Source of the DNA: G020348385 sp964580235
Lineage (GTDB): Bacteria; Acidobacteriota; Aminicenantia; Aminicenantales; Aminicenantaceae
Reading direction: 5' to 3'
NCBI GenBank assembly: GCA_964580235.1
Contig: CAZOJY010000028.1
Location: 1 to 31,619, forward strand
Length of the DNA: 31,619 nucleotides
Shown here piece by piece: positions 7,873-16,373 of this stretch (positions are counted from its first letter, which is position 1; each line of letters opens with the position of its first letter). A program made the translations under genes and the position numbers. The notes below the pieces were generated by a model. The model had not been told where the DNA came from. It saw only the letters and a list, made by a program, of their open reading frames with translations, and searched no databases.

Positions 7873-8064
7873 CTATTTTGCTCTATTTTTAAACCACTTG
7901 TCGATTTCTGATTTGTAGGCAAAAACCCTTGAACGTTTAGATTTTATATCGACTCGATACACAGGCAATCCCAATTCTTTCTCCCACTTAATGCATGTAC
8001 TCACATCTCGGTTTATGAAGTTAGCAATCTCCTTCCAAGAATCTAATCTGTCTGTGGATTCCAC
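7873..8064 (-). CDS. Small helix-turn-helix protein (copy 2)
   Basis: Identical to the 63-aa protein at 2176-2367, starting at GTG: a winged-helix/excisionase-like DNA-binding domain (SWKEIANFINRDVST, WEKELGLPVYR). It is divergent from the MauE-redoxin-propeller cassette, so it could regulate that cassette; this is inference from position. Confidence 0.6.
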   Translation of the reverse strand: MESTDRLDSWKEIANFINRDVSTCIKWEKELGLPVYRVDIKSKRSRVFAYKSEIDKWFKNRAK

Positions 8065-8251
8065 AACGCTATCTTATTGGTTTCTATCAACCTTAAATAG
8101 AGAAGAAACGCGTCTAAAAATTTAGTCTGCAAAAATCCTGATAAATTGAATACCACATATTGAATAAAATTGAATTAATGAGAAAAAAATGGGAAAAAAG
8201 CGACGGCTAGCATGAATTCTTGACATTCTTGGATCACGATCGACAGATTAT

Positions 8252-8467
8252 ATGTGTGAGGCAAAATATATAAGGAACAAAATCATTTTGGTGATGATTA
8301 TTTTAACAACAATAATTCCTAGCTTAACATACAGTTACAATTCTGAAAGCTCAGGATTAAAATCTGGATTTAGAGAAATAGAAAGCTCTTTACAAAACGG
8401 AGTTTGCGACTTAATTTTATTATTGAATATGGAGCTTCTTTTCAGAGGGAATGATGAAGATTCCTAG
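8252..8467 (+). CDS. Hypothetical short protein with hydrophobic N-terminus (copy 2)
   Basis: Identical to the frame at 2555-2770. It has a signal-like hydrophobic N-terminus, no visible ribosome site and no recognised family. It may not be a gene. Confidence 0.35.
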   Translation: MCEAKYIRNKIILVMIILTTIIPSLTYSYNSESSGLKSGFREIESSLQNGVCDLILLLNMELLFRGNDEDS

Positions 8468-8740
8468 AAAAATGAGAATCCCTAATTTTTTCTTTGCCAT
8501 ATCAAGATTATTGCTAGGAGGAGTTTTTGTTTATGCTAGTATTGACAAGATTGCTTTTCCCAATGAATTTTCAGGCGTAGTTGAAAATTACGAAATACTC
8601 CCTTCCGTTTTAATAAAACCTGTGGCTGTTTTGATCAATCATCAATCTTGGCTACTTCGAATAGCACGTTGATTTTTCTGAGAGACTCTATATTGATTTG
8701 CCTCGGAATATCCACCTTGGCACTTAGCAATAAATCATGA
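8451..8740 (+). pseudogene. MauE/DoxX-like membrane protein, internally deleted (copy 2)
   Basis: Same remnant as at 2754-3043. The first membrane helix (ISRLLLGGVFVYASIDKIAF) and a last-helix-like FLRDSILICLGI lie in different frames, with the middle of the protein missing. Confidence 0.65.
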
Positions 8741-8750
8741 GAGAGCAATA

Positions 8751-9742
8751 ATGAAAGAACTTCAGAAACAGAAATTTATTTTTTTCATTGCGCTAATAAT
8801 TATTATAAGTGCAGCTATTATCATAAAAAAGGAGAAGAGTTCTCAGCAATCACCATACCGTCTAGCTAAACTTCCCAATTTTAGGTCTGTTGACATAAAA
8901 GGAAGCGATGTCAAGAAAGCTGATTTTGAAGGGAAGAATTTATATATTCAATTCATCAATTCTCTCTTTCCACCTAATCTTTCTTTGTTTGAAACTGTTT
9001 ATAATAATTGGGCTTCGGAAGATATATGCTTTATGGGCATCTTAAGCGATTCAAGCATCGTAGGTTATTTAGAAAAATTTTAAACCAATCGTGTTCTATT
9101 TATCGAGAATGATTATAATAATCTGTGCTTAAGGTTCAATATCCATAACGAAAATGGATTTAACTTTCTTGTCGACAAAAACGGGATGATCGTAAATGCC
9201 AGTCAAAATGATTTGGGATATGAGAGAGGACCCAAAATATTTCTTCAAAAACTAATAAAAGGAGATGCTTTTTCAATATCTGAATTATTAAACGACCGTG
9301 TTAATATTGCTGATACTCCATGGTTTTCTCAGGTGGGTGATTTCATCAAAAATCACAACAACAAGGAATATTTTATAATTCCCCCCTTTACAAAAATATG
9401 TGACTCATGTTCTGGGGCAACATCATTCAGGCTTTAAATATAATTGACAGAAACGAAGATGGATCTTTCATCATTTTATCAATTCTTAACAGGAATTTTG
9501 ACAGAACAGATATTCCCAACTTAATAGCGCAATTAAAAATTTCCTACCCAGTAATAATTGCGAATGATAGATTAAACGCGAAATGGGATACGTTGATAGA
9601 AAGATACAGAGAAGACTTTCTTACAGATGTGGTCTTTATGGTCGATAAATCAGGTGGAATTCTTAAAATCGCCCATAGAACATGTCAATGTTTTCCCTCT
9701 TTTTTTAAATTTGTAAATTCTTTAATAAAGGAGAGTAAATAG
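8751..9742 (+). pseudogene. Two-domain TlpA/thioredoxin-like protein, nonsense + frameshift (copy 2)
   Basis: Same two lesions as at 3054-4045: an in-frame TAA at 9081-9083 and a one-base shift near 9402-9419. Signal anchor, redoxin pattern and the KICDSC motif are all present. Confidence 0.65.
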
Positions 9743-9746
9743 TACA

Positions 9747-10862
9747 ATGAATTTAGTAAAAACCCTTTGCTTGATAATGTGTCTTTTATTTATAAGGCCT
9801 GCTAATTCTTATCCTCATATCCAGCAAATAGTACGAGATGCAAGAATGAGCAAAAAAGAATTAATAAAAATTTGGAGAGAATGGATGAAAAAATTTCCCA
9901 TCCCGCAGGATGCTATCGAACTTGAGGTGAAGAAGTCGTTTCCTTCCGAAGATCTTGCTGAAAAAGGAATCTACCTCTGGCGACCTCTTGGGATGACATC
10001 CTTATCAAATGGGTATATTGTCGTTAATGATCAAAAAGCATCCCAGATTATTGTTTTTGATAGCAAAGGAATTTTTATACGAAAAATTGGGAGAAAAGGG
10101 CAAGGACCCGCTGAATTTGGAAATCCCTATACCCTGTCAGCCACTTCAAATTATATTGTTGTCGGTGATAATGGAAACATGAGAATAGATTTTTTTGATT
10201 ATCAAGGCAATTTTGTTAAAAGTTTCAAGACATTCAAGGCATATTTAGATATCGCAGCTAGCGAGGGAGGGATGATCTTTGCCGCCCCTATGAGAGTCAA
10301 TCCAAAGTCCCCCTTAGTGGATGTTTTGGATGAAAACGGAGAAATGTTAAGATCCTTTGGAAAAGCAAGATATGGAGACAATGAATCCTCTTGGCAAATC
10401 CCAAATTTTATCAAAATAAGGATAAGTGATAAAGATGAGTTGTTCATTGCTTACAAATCTTTTCCCCTTGTCTGCAAGTATTCGAAAGAAGGTAAATTGC
10501 TTGCAAAATATGAGATCGAAAATGAAGTGATGAGGGAAAAGGAAAAAAGAAATTTAAATCTCCTTAATAAAGGAATAAGCCAAGGATTAATGAACGTCAT
10601 ATACTCGGTCTATGTAGCCAAAGACGGTTTTTATGTTCTCAGCGTTTTTCCTCGAGTAGAAATATTGGAATATGATGAAAATGGCAAACTCCGAAGCCAT
10701 TTTTTTTATGAGCATACATATAAAAATGCTAATGTTTACTTCAACGATTTTTTAGTAGACGAAAATAATGTAAAGAGGACTTTTTACTTGTTAAAAAAGA
10801 TGCCAGAGAACAAAATAGTTATTCTTCGGCCGAAGGGGATTTCAACCAATAAAAGGAGGTGA
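9747..10862 (+). CDS. Secreted six-bladed beta-propeller protein (copy 2)
   Basis: Identical to the 371-aa intact protein at 4050-5165: signal peptide, GRKGQGPAEFGNP marker and propeller repeats. It is the only long gene of the cassette that remains open in both copies, which suggests it is under stronger constraint than its partners or was damaged later. Confidence 0.8.
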   Translation: MNLVKTLCLIMCLLFIRPANSYPHIQQIVRDARMSKKELIKIWREWMKKFPIPQDAIELEVKKSFPSEDLAEKGIYLWRPLGMTSLSNGYIVVNDQKASQIIVFDSKGIFIRKIGRKGQGPAEFGNPYTLSATSNYIVVGDNGNMRIDFFDYQGNFVKSFKTFKAYLDIAASEGGMIFAAPMRVNPKSPLVDVLDENGEMLRSFGKARYGDNESSWQIPNFIKIRISDKDELFIAYKSFPLVCKYSKEGKLLAKYEIENEVMREKEKRNLNLLNKGISQGLMNVIYSVYVAKDGFYVLSVFPRVEILEYDENGKLRSHFFYEHTYKNANVYFNDFLVDENNVKRTFYLLKKMPENKIVILRPKGISTNKRR

Positions 10863-10868
10863 TAAGCC

Positions 10869-11100
10869 ATGTCTGCCAAGGCAAAAAAAAATGCTTGTCT
10901 TATTTTCTGCCGTACTTCTGTTTGCGGCTGTAGGAATTATTACAGCAACAGATTGGTCTTGCTATGATGCCTGCACTGGTTGTACATTGTATTGTGATGA
11001 ACCTCATGAAATCACGGAATGTTGCGGAGAGTGTGAACATAGTTCGGGATCGCCTGTTTATTGTTGTTACCCATCACAAGGCTGTCGTCTAGACATATGA
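10869..11100 (+). pseudogene. Secreted 10-cysteine peptide, frameshifted at an A9 tract (copy 2)
   Basis: Same arrangement as at 5172-5403: AGGAGGTGA ribosome site, ATG 10869, nine A's at 10883-10891, then the signal peptide and ten-cysteine frame from 10891. The tract length is the same in both copies. Confidence 0.6.
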
Positions 11101-11114
11101 CGGGATGAAAAAGG

Positions 11115-11146
11115 AGATGGCTTGTGCATGCCAAGCCATCTTTTTT
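11115..11146 (+). terminator. Rho-independent terminator of the cassette (copy 2)
   Basis: Same 10-bp stem (11115-11124 / 11132-11141), 7-base loop and T6 tract (11141-11146) as in copy 1. Confidence 0.85.
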
Positions 11147-11389
11147 CTTCAGCTAGTGTCTCCACTTTATCCGTCAATTGTTCTCTCCTAAATCTGCTCT
11201 GAGCGCTTGCAGCAAATCCCTCACAATTTTCCCCATTTTCCACCCACAGACATCCTGGAATAAAGGTATCACATCCAAACCAACAAGTTCGACTACTCCA
11301 AATGCAGCCCAATTCACCCGATGGCTCCAAATCTCCAGGTTCAAGATAGACTCCGCCCTCGAATAGAGAAAAAACAGCCGCAGAGGCTC
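11147..11389. other. Non-coding stretch beyond the transposase stop (copy 2)
   Basis: Same sequence as 5450-5692. No gene is recognised. It lies immediately downstream, on the minus strand, of the transposase stop at 11390-11392, so it may contain the old oriIS end of the element. Confidence 0.35.
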
Positions 11390-11571
11390 TCAGAAATATT
11401 CCTCCCTCTCCTCGGCTGCCATCAGGAGCTTCTGTTGGACATGACAGGACGGAGGCGGTCGTCCGCCGGCTCATCTCGGCCCAGCCTTTGGAAGGCACAT
11501 AAGCCGTAGTAACGCACCATGACCTGTCCCTTGTCAGGAATATGGGAGGTGACTCTAGCGATGAAATCCAG
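11390..11571 (-). pseudogene. IS91-family transposase remnant (boundary 3)
   Basis: On the minus strand from 11571 it reads LDFIARVTSHIPDKGQVMVRYYGL, the conserved late part of the IS91-family Y2 transposase domain. A second frame gives KGWAEM, and a third gives CHVQQKLLMAAEEREEYF and stop at 11390-11392. These are three pieces of one C-terminal region with the sequence between them deleted and frames scrambled. It is longer than the tails at 1-95 and 5693-5792, and carries its own codon differences. It closes the tandem array. Confidence 0.8.
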
Positions 11572-11817
11572 ATAAGAATTAATTATGCGGCTTTTTATCA
11601 TTTGTTGGATTAAAAGAAATAAGATCAAATAAAACACAATTCTGTTATTTTGGGGATGGACCGTGATAATTGTTTTTTTATTGTATATTGAATTTTTTTG
11701 TTGTATGTTAATTTCATGCAAATTCATAACAGGCTGAGGGAAAATGCTTATTGTCAGCAAACTAGCTAAGCATGAGAATGACCCTATCAGAAAATTATTG
11801 TATGGAGGTGAAGAAAG
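11572..11817. other. AT-rich leader of the STAND-kinase gene
   Basis: No gene is recognised on either strand. It contains long T-rich stretches around 11660-11720. It presumably holds the promoter of the gene starting at 11818, but I found no -35/-10 pair I would defend. Confidence 0.4.
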
Positions 11818-14412
11818 ATGCCTCGTCGAATGAAAGATCTTCTTACTCAGCGTGCGCTTGAGAACTTTGTCGGTAGGACTGAAGAAATGGCATCCCTTCT
11901 TCAGTGCATGGAAGGCGAGTGTCCGCTTGTGGTGCATATCCATGGCATCGGGGGAGTGGGGAAATCCGCTCTTGTGAAAGCGTTCTCATCTCAGGCACAG
12001 GAACAGGGAGCCACTGTGGTCATATTGGATAGCCCTCTGATTGAGCCCACAGAGCGTGGATTCCTCCATGAATTGGGAAACTCAATCGGGATAGATAATC
12101 CAACCATGGATGAGGTCGTTAATGGGCTGGAAAGTCTTGGTTCCCGAGTATTTCTCGTGCTCGAAACCTATGAAGTGTTCCGCCTCATGGATACTTGGTT
12201 ACGCCAGGTCTTTGTGCCGGCTTTGCCAGAAAATGTCCGTGTTATTCTTGTTGGTCGTGAACCGCCAACTCCTGGCTGGTTAACTGCACCCGAGTGGCAG
12301 GGGCTGTTCGGCAGCACAGCTCTGGGGCCCCTCAACAACCAAGATGCACAGGAACTTCTGTTGCGCGCTGGTATCGGTGAAAAGAATTCCCAGCGCATCA
12401 ATCGGTTTGCCAAGGGTCATCCCTTAACGCTAAAGCTTGCGGCTTCTGCAGCACTGGAACGTCCGAGCTTAGATCTTCAAGATATGGCAGAGCACAAGGT
12501 TATTCAGGAGCTTTCCCGACTCTTCCTTGTTGATGTTGCTGATTCGGTGACCCGGGAAGCCCTTGAGGCGGCTTCTGTTGCTAGGCGGATTACCCAATCG
12601 CTCCTCGGAGCGATGCTCCCTGATACTTCCACTCAAGAGACATACGATAAGTTGAACGCTCTCGCCTTCGTGGACTCTATGCGCGATGGGCTCAGAGTGC
12701 ATGATGTGGTTCATGAAGCGATCGCCGCTTCATTGCGTGCTGGCGATCCGAATCGGTATCGTGAATACCGTCGGTCTGCATGGCAGCAGCTGCGCAACGA
12801 AGTGCGAAAGGCGGGGACTTCGGAACTCTGGCGTTATACGGCCGACATGCTCTATCTCATCGAGAATCCTGTTGTGCGTGAAGCATTTTTTCCCAGTGGT
12901 TCCCAGCAGTTCGCAGTTGAGCCTGCACGCAGTGAGGATAATACTGCGATCCATGAGATCACGGAGAAACACGAAAACCCGGATGCTGCCAGGCTTCTCC
13001 GACTCTGGTGGGATCGCCAGCCGCAAACCTTTCATGTGGTTCGTGGGGAGGACGGATCGATCGTTGGTTATTATTGCTGCTTTGATCCAAACACTGTTGA
13101 CCCGGCCGATCTTCAAGAAGACCCTATCTTGAAACTCTGGTGGTCTCATGTGAGAGAGAATCCGGTCCCTGAGAATCAAAAGGTTCTCTTTCTGCGTCGA
13201 TGGCTCAGCCACGAACATGGAGAGGCGCCCTCACCGGTGCAGGCCGCGTGCTGGCTTGATATCAAGCGGACATATATGGAGCTTCGTCCAAAACTCCGAC
13301 GTGTTTATCTGACGGTTGTTGACCTGCCGACTTATGCTCCGGTTGCGGTAAAGCTGGGTTTTAGTCCTATCTCCGAGGCTGCGTTAGACTTGGATGGCAT
13401 GACATATCATACGGCGATGCTAGATTTTGGCCCATCATCTGTGGACGGCTGGCTTGCGGGCCTCGTGGCTGATGAATTGGGTATTGAAGAAAAAATGCCT
13501 CAGGCAGATCTTCATTACAAGATCTTGGAAAAAATTGGTGCTGGAGGTATGGGAGTGGTTTATCGGGCAGAAGATGTTGTTCTCGAAAGGCAAGTCGCGC
13601 TGAAGTTCCTTCCCTTGGAATCTCTGGGCAGCGATGAAGGACGAGCCCGTTTCTTGCGAGAGGCCCGTACAGCAGCAGCGCTCAACCATCCTAACATCTG
13701 TACTGTCTATGAAGTGAGCCAGGTCGAAGCGGGATCTGTCGTGATCCCCGATAAGGAAGAACAATCGATTTCAGAGGGATCTCCCTTCATCGCAATGGAA
13801 CTGGTTGAAGGCCGCTCTCTGCGAGATTTCCTGGATCGCTCTCCCATTCTGCCGCTGGAGCAACTCCTGGATATATCAATTAAAATTGCTGAGGGCCTCG
13901 TAGAGGCCCACTCCCATGGATTTATCCATAGGGATTTAAAGCCCCAGAATGTGATGCTCACCGAACAAGGCCGGCTCAAAATCTTGGATTTTGGACTGGC
14001 CAAGGCCGTGCAAGCTGCGCAACCGGGAGAGGGAGAATTGGGTAAAACTGCGACTCTTCCCCAAGAGATTACCAAGCAGGGGATGATTGTTGGCACGCTG
14101 GCCTATATGTCACCCGAGCAGGTTGAAGGCCGAGATGTTGACACGCGCTCGGATATCTTCTCATTAGGCACGATGCTCTATGAGATGGCTACCGGGAAGA
14201 ATCCCCACCGAGCCGATTCAGCTGCAACGACAATGCATAATGTTGTTGAGGTATCACCTGCGCCGATATCTGTTTTGAGATCGGAACTGCCAGAGCAGTT
14301 TGTGGAGATCACCCTGCGGTGCTTGGCTAAGAAGCCAGCTTATAGGTACAATGATGCCAATGACTTGTTGACAGACCTAAAAAGCCTAAAGAAATCCGCT
14401 TTCTCCCACTGA
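11818..14412 (+). CDS. STAND-type ATPase / GNAT-like / Ser-Thr protein kinase fusion
   Basis: An intact 864-aa protein with a good ribosome site (TGGAGGTG). Residues 15-240 form a STAND/AAA-like NTPase: FVGRTEEM, Walker A GIGGVGKS (43-50), a Walker-B-like LVLETYEVF, VILVGRE, and the FAKGHPLTLKLA motif. About 240-350 looks helical. About 360-545 resembles a GNAT fold (FHVVRGEDGSIVGYY, later YAPVAVKLGFSPI). From about 565 to 860 there is a complete PknB-type kinase: GAGGMGVVYRAED, VALKFL, HRDLKPQN, DFGLAK, a SPEQ in place of APE, and DIFSLGTMLYEM. No membrane segment is seen, so it is probably cytosolic. In related bacteria the kinase is usually N-terminal; here it sits at the C-terminus where STAND proteins carry effectors. 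Function is unknown; signalling or defence is inference. It lies between IS91 remnants. Confidence 0.85.
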   Translation: MPRRMKDLLTQRALENFVGRTEEMASLLQCMEGECPLVVHIHGIGGVGKSALVKAFSSQAQEQGATVVILDSPLIEPTERGFLHELGNSIGIDNPTMDEVVNGLESLGSRVFLVLETYEVFRLMDTWLRQVFVPALPENVRVILVGREPPTPGWLTAPEWQGLFGSTALGPLNNQDAQELLLRAGIGEKNSQRINRFAKGHPLTLKLAASAALERPSLDLQDMAEHKVIQELSRLFLVDVADSVTREALEAASVARRITQSLLGAMLPDTSTQETYDKLNALAFVDSMRDGLRVHDVVHEAIAASLRAGDPNRYREYRRSAWQQLRNEVRKAGTSELWRYTADMLYLIENPVVREAFFPSGSQQFAVEPARSEDNTAIHEITEKHENPDAARLLRLWWDRQPQTFHVVRGEDGSIVGYYCCFDPNTVDPADLQEDPILKLWWSHVRENPVPENQKVLFLRRWLSHEHGEAPSPVQAACWLDIKRTYMELRPKLRRVYLTVVDLPTYAPVAVKLGFSPISEAALDLDGMTYHTAMLDFGPSSVDGWLAGLVADELGIEEKMPQADLHYKILEKIGAGGMGVVYRAEDVVLERQVALKFLPLESLGSDEGRARFLREARTAAALNHPNICTVYEVSQVEAGSVVIPDKEEQSISEGSPFIAMELVEGRSLRDFLDRSPILPLEQLLDISIKIAEGLVEAHSHGFIHRDLKPQNVMLTEQGRLKILDFGLAKAVQAAQPGEGELGKTATLPQEITKQGMIVGTLAYMSPEQVEGRDVDTRSDIFSLGTMLYEMATGKNPHRADSAATTMHNVVEVSPAPISVLRSELPEQFVEITLRCLAKKPAYRYNDANDLLTDLKSLKKSAFSH

Positions 14413-14601
14413 TATGCTAGGATAAGCCATCACCCTGAAAAAATCCTAGTCAATGGCGTATAAAAACTATTGAACTAAACCGCTACGCGGTAGATACCTG
14501 AGCCCTTTATCCATCCTTTAAGCAAGAATATCTCCTTACATTCCATCCCTTTCTTTCAATTCTTTTTGCTTAATGCCTTCCCGAATAATAGAGTTCTCCT
14601 G

Positions 14602-14620
14602 CCACCGAATAAGCCGGTGG
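14602..14620. repeat. Short hairpin upstream of the integrase gene
   Basis: A 6-bp stem (CCACCG / CGGTGG) with a 7-base loop, 32 bases before the integrase start. It may be the left-end (terIS-like) hairpin of the IS91/integrase element or a chance structure. The rest of 14413-14601 shows no gene. Confidence 0.35.
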
Positions 14621-14651
14621 ATAATCCATTTTAAAGAAAGGAGATTCTATC

Positions 14652-15494
14652 ATGGGAAGACTCAGAGAAGAGATGAAAGGAGATCTTGAACTGAGAGGGC
14701 TTAGCCCGGAGACTCAAAAGATTTATCTCTACTACGTAACAAACTTTTCGCGTTACTTTAACAGATCGCCTTATCATCTGGGGAAAAGGGAGATTAAGGA
14801 GTATCTGCTTTATCTTCTCAGGGAAAAGAAGGCATCCGCTTCCACAGTCAATCTCTGTTACAGCGCCTTGAAGTTCCTCTATGCAAGGACTCTTAAGAGA
14901 GACGAGATTATGGAGAAGATCCCACGTCTGAGAAGCACAAAGAAGCTTCCTGTTATTTTGGAAAGACAGGAGGTTGAGTCTCTGTTTTCCGTAATGAAAA
15001 ATTTAAAGCACCGGGCCATCCTGATGCTCATCTATTCTTCTGGTTTGCGCCTGAGGGAAGCATCGCATCTGAAGGTCTCTGACATCGACAGCAAGCGGAT
15101 GGTGTTACGGATAAGACAGGGCAAAGGCCGTAAAGACCGGTACACTCTTCTCTCCACTTTAGCGCTGGAAGTTTTAAGGAAGTACTGGCGTCATTGTCGT
15201 CCCAAGGAATGGCTGTTTCCAGGTCGACTATCAGATAAGCCTCTCTCCGTGAGGTCTATCCAGAGGGTATTTAAAAAGGCCAGGACTTTGGCTGGGATAA
15301 CAAAACCAGCCACGGTCCACACACTCAGACACAGTTTCGCCACCCATCTTCTTGAACAGGGCACAAACCTTCATCGTATTCAATTCCTTTTGGGACACAG
15401 GTCGTTGAAAACCACTGCGATTTATCTCCATGTCAGTCGGAAGGAACTTGTCCGCATCGTCAGTCCGTTAGATTTTAAACCCAATAACTCATAG
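14652..15494 (+). CDS. Tyrosine recombinase/integrase of an IS91-type element
   Basis: An intact 280-aa integrase with a good ribosome site (AAAGGAG). It has an N-terminal SAM-like core-binding domain (about 1-90) and a C-terminal catalytic domain with all expected residues: R133 in SSGLR, the GKGRKDRY beta-hairpin lysine, H223 and R226 in HTLRHSFATH, H249 in LLGHRSLKTT, and nucleophile Y258. Some IS91-family elements carry just such an integrase gene directly upstream of the Y2 transposase. Here the next frame (15515) is the first codons of that transposase, so this is the front end of one such element. The integrase is probably functional; the transposase is not. Confidence 0.9.
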   Translation: MGRLREEMKGDLELRGLSPETQKIYLYYVTNFSRYFNRSPYHLGKREIKEYLLYLLREKKASASTVNLCYSALKFLYARTLKRDEIMEKIPRLRSTKKLPVILERQEVESLFSVMKNLKHRAILMLIYSSGLRLREASHLKVSDIDSKRMVLRIRQGKGRKDRYTLLSTLALEVLRKYWRHCRPKEWLFPGRLSDKPLSVRSIQRVFKKARTLAGITKPATVHTLRHSFATHLLEQGTNLHRIQFLLGHRSLKTTAIYLHVSRKELVRIVSPLDFKPNNS

Positions 15495-15514
15495 CCTCTG
15501 CACAGGTTCCTAAA

Positions 15515-15637
15515 ATGACTCGGGAAGAGAGTGTAGAGGTTTCGGATATCTTCCGTAAGCACGGGCAGGCTTACAGAGTGTCCAATGAAGCCACACCCTG
15601 GGCTTTAGCCCAGGGTGTGGCTTCATTATCATCATAG
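15515..15637 (+). pseudogene. IS91-family transposase, N-terminal stub
   Basis: Starts at ATG 15515, 20 bases after the integrase stop. It encodes TREESVEVSDIFRKHGQAYR, which matches the N-terminus of IS91-family transposases (family wording like LEVADIFR.HG.AYR, from memory). After about 23 codons the sequence enters the palindrome at 15584-15627 and the frame ends at 15635-15637. The remaining catalytic and zinc-binding parts are missing. Confidence 0.75.
15584..15627. repeat. 20-bp perfect palindrome, REP-like hairpin
   Basis: Two perfect 20-base arms (15584-15603 and 15608-15627) around a TTTA loop, with core CCCTGGGC..GCCCAGGG. There is no T tract after it, so it is unlikely to be a normal terminator. 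GGGCTTTAGCCC-type cores are typical of REP elements moved by RAYT (IS200-like) transposases. It sits exactly where the transposase homology stops. Confidence 0.75.
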
Positions 15638-15799
15638 GCATCAAAATCCATGTTGGCCATCCCGGCAGTGTAAAATATTTTGTGTCTGGTCTCTGAAAAA
15701 GTCTATGTAATTCTGACTAAAAAAGGTGAAAACTCTCATTAAACTGTTATATTCTGAGCTATTCCTCCCTTATTTTTCATTTTCCCGAGCTTACCGGCA
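15638..15799. other. Intergenic stretch between IS91 remnants
   Basis: About 160 bases with no recognised gene or structure. It separates the palindrome from the next transposase remnant on the opposite strand. Confidence 0.4.
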
Positions 15800-16037
15800 G
15801 CAGCAGGAAGAAGACCTCATGGGTGAAGATTTGATCTCATAGCCTGTAGCTGTGTGGGAAAACTTTAAGAGCGTCTCCTCAGCAGAGAGACAGAGCGAAT
15901 TGAGGAGCTTTCGCTTGAGGCGGAAAAAAAGACGCAACATCTTGGGGATAGACTCTCCCCATTCCTCATGTCTTTTAGCGTGACACGAAGGACAGAAGCC
16001 TCGTGTCCGGGTGACGCTGCCGGTAGATCCCTGCCAT
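15800..16037 (-). pseudogene. IS91-family transposase, zinc-finger and early catalytic remnant
   Basis: On the minus strand it reads TRTRGFCPSCHAKRHEEWGE, the C-terminal part of the Zn_Tnp_IS91 finger. It then jumps to SIPKMLRLFFRLKRKLLNSLC and LLKF, the segment that normally follows about 20 residues later. The intervening piece is deleted. It has neither N- nor C-terminus. It belongs to a different copy from the stub at 15515 because it has the opposite orientation. Confidence 0.75.
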
Positions 16038-16052
16038 GGCATGGAGGATGAT

Positions 16053-16373
16053 TCAAGAAATGGGCCAGGAGAAAAAAACGCTCACGGATTTGATCACAGC
16101 TCTTGTGAGAGACTGGAAGTAGAGAGGGGGGCAAAGAGGATCATGCCCAATTCTGAGGACCAGGACATCTTCTCCTAAAATGGCATAGATAACTCTGTAA
16201 TCACCAACGCGATATTTGCGAAGGCCTGTGAATTGTCCTTTGAGGACAGGATAAGTATCCGCCTTCTTGGAAAGCACTTCCTCGATTTTATCCAAGATGC
16301 GAGATGAATCTGCTTTTGATAGTTTTTTCAGATCGCGATAGACGGATTTCTTGTAGGTTATATTATAGGCCAA
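16053..16373 (-). CDS. RelE/ParE family toxin with altered C-terminus
   Basis: A 106-aa frame. Residues 1-77 are a typical RelE-type mRNA interferase: YNITYKKSVYRDLKKLSKAD, then PVLKGQFTGLRKYRVGDYRVIYAI and VLVLRIGH. Family proteins usually end about 8 residues after RIGH (about 85-90 aa); here the frame continues through 29 unrelated residues up to the edge of the IS91 remnant, so the true end seems to have been replaced. The start overlaps the antitoxin end by 11 bases. Activity may be lost or changed. Confidence 0.8.
   Translation of the reverse strand: MAYNITYKKSVYRDLKKLSKADSSRILDKIEEVLSKKADTYPVLKGQFTGLRKYRVGDYRVIYAILGEDVLVLRIGHDPLCPPLYFQSLTRAVIKSVSVFFSWPIS

Larger units (their letters stand above)
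5698..11394. repeat. Tandem 5697-bp unit, copy 2
   Basis: Second copy of the unit, directly abutting the first. Differences from copy 1 are visible only in the first ~36 bases, inside the transposase tail. After 11394 a third transposase tail begins, but the sequence leaves the repeat at about 11455 and continues into a longer transposase remnant, so the array ends here. Confidence 0.95.

Noticed and set aside
1..11394. CRISPR array or diversity-generating system at the variable boundaries
   Set aside because: Repeats are kilobase-sized, there are only three boundaries, no reverse transcriptase or cas gene is present, and the variation is normal codon variation of a transposase tail.
15584..15627. 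Terminator for the integrase gene
   Set aside because: The stem is strong but no T tract follows; a REP-like element explains its perfect symmetry and its position at the transposase break better.
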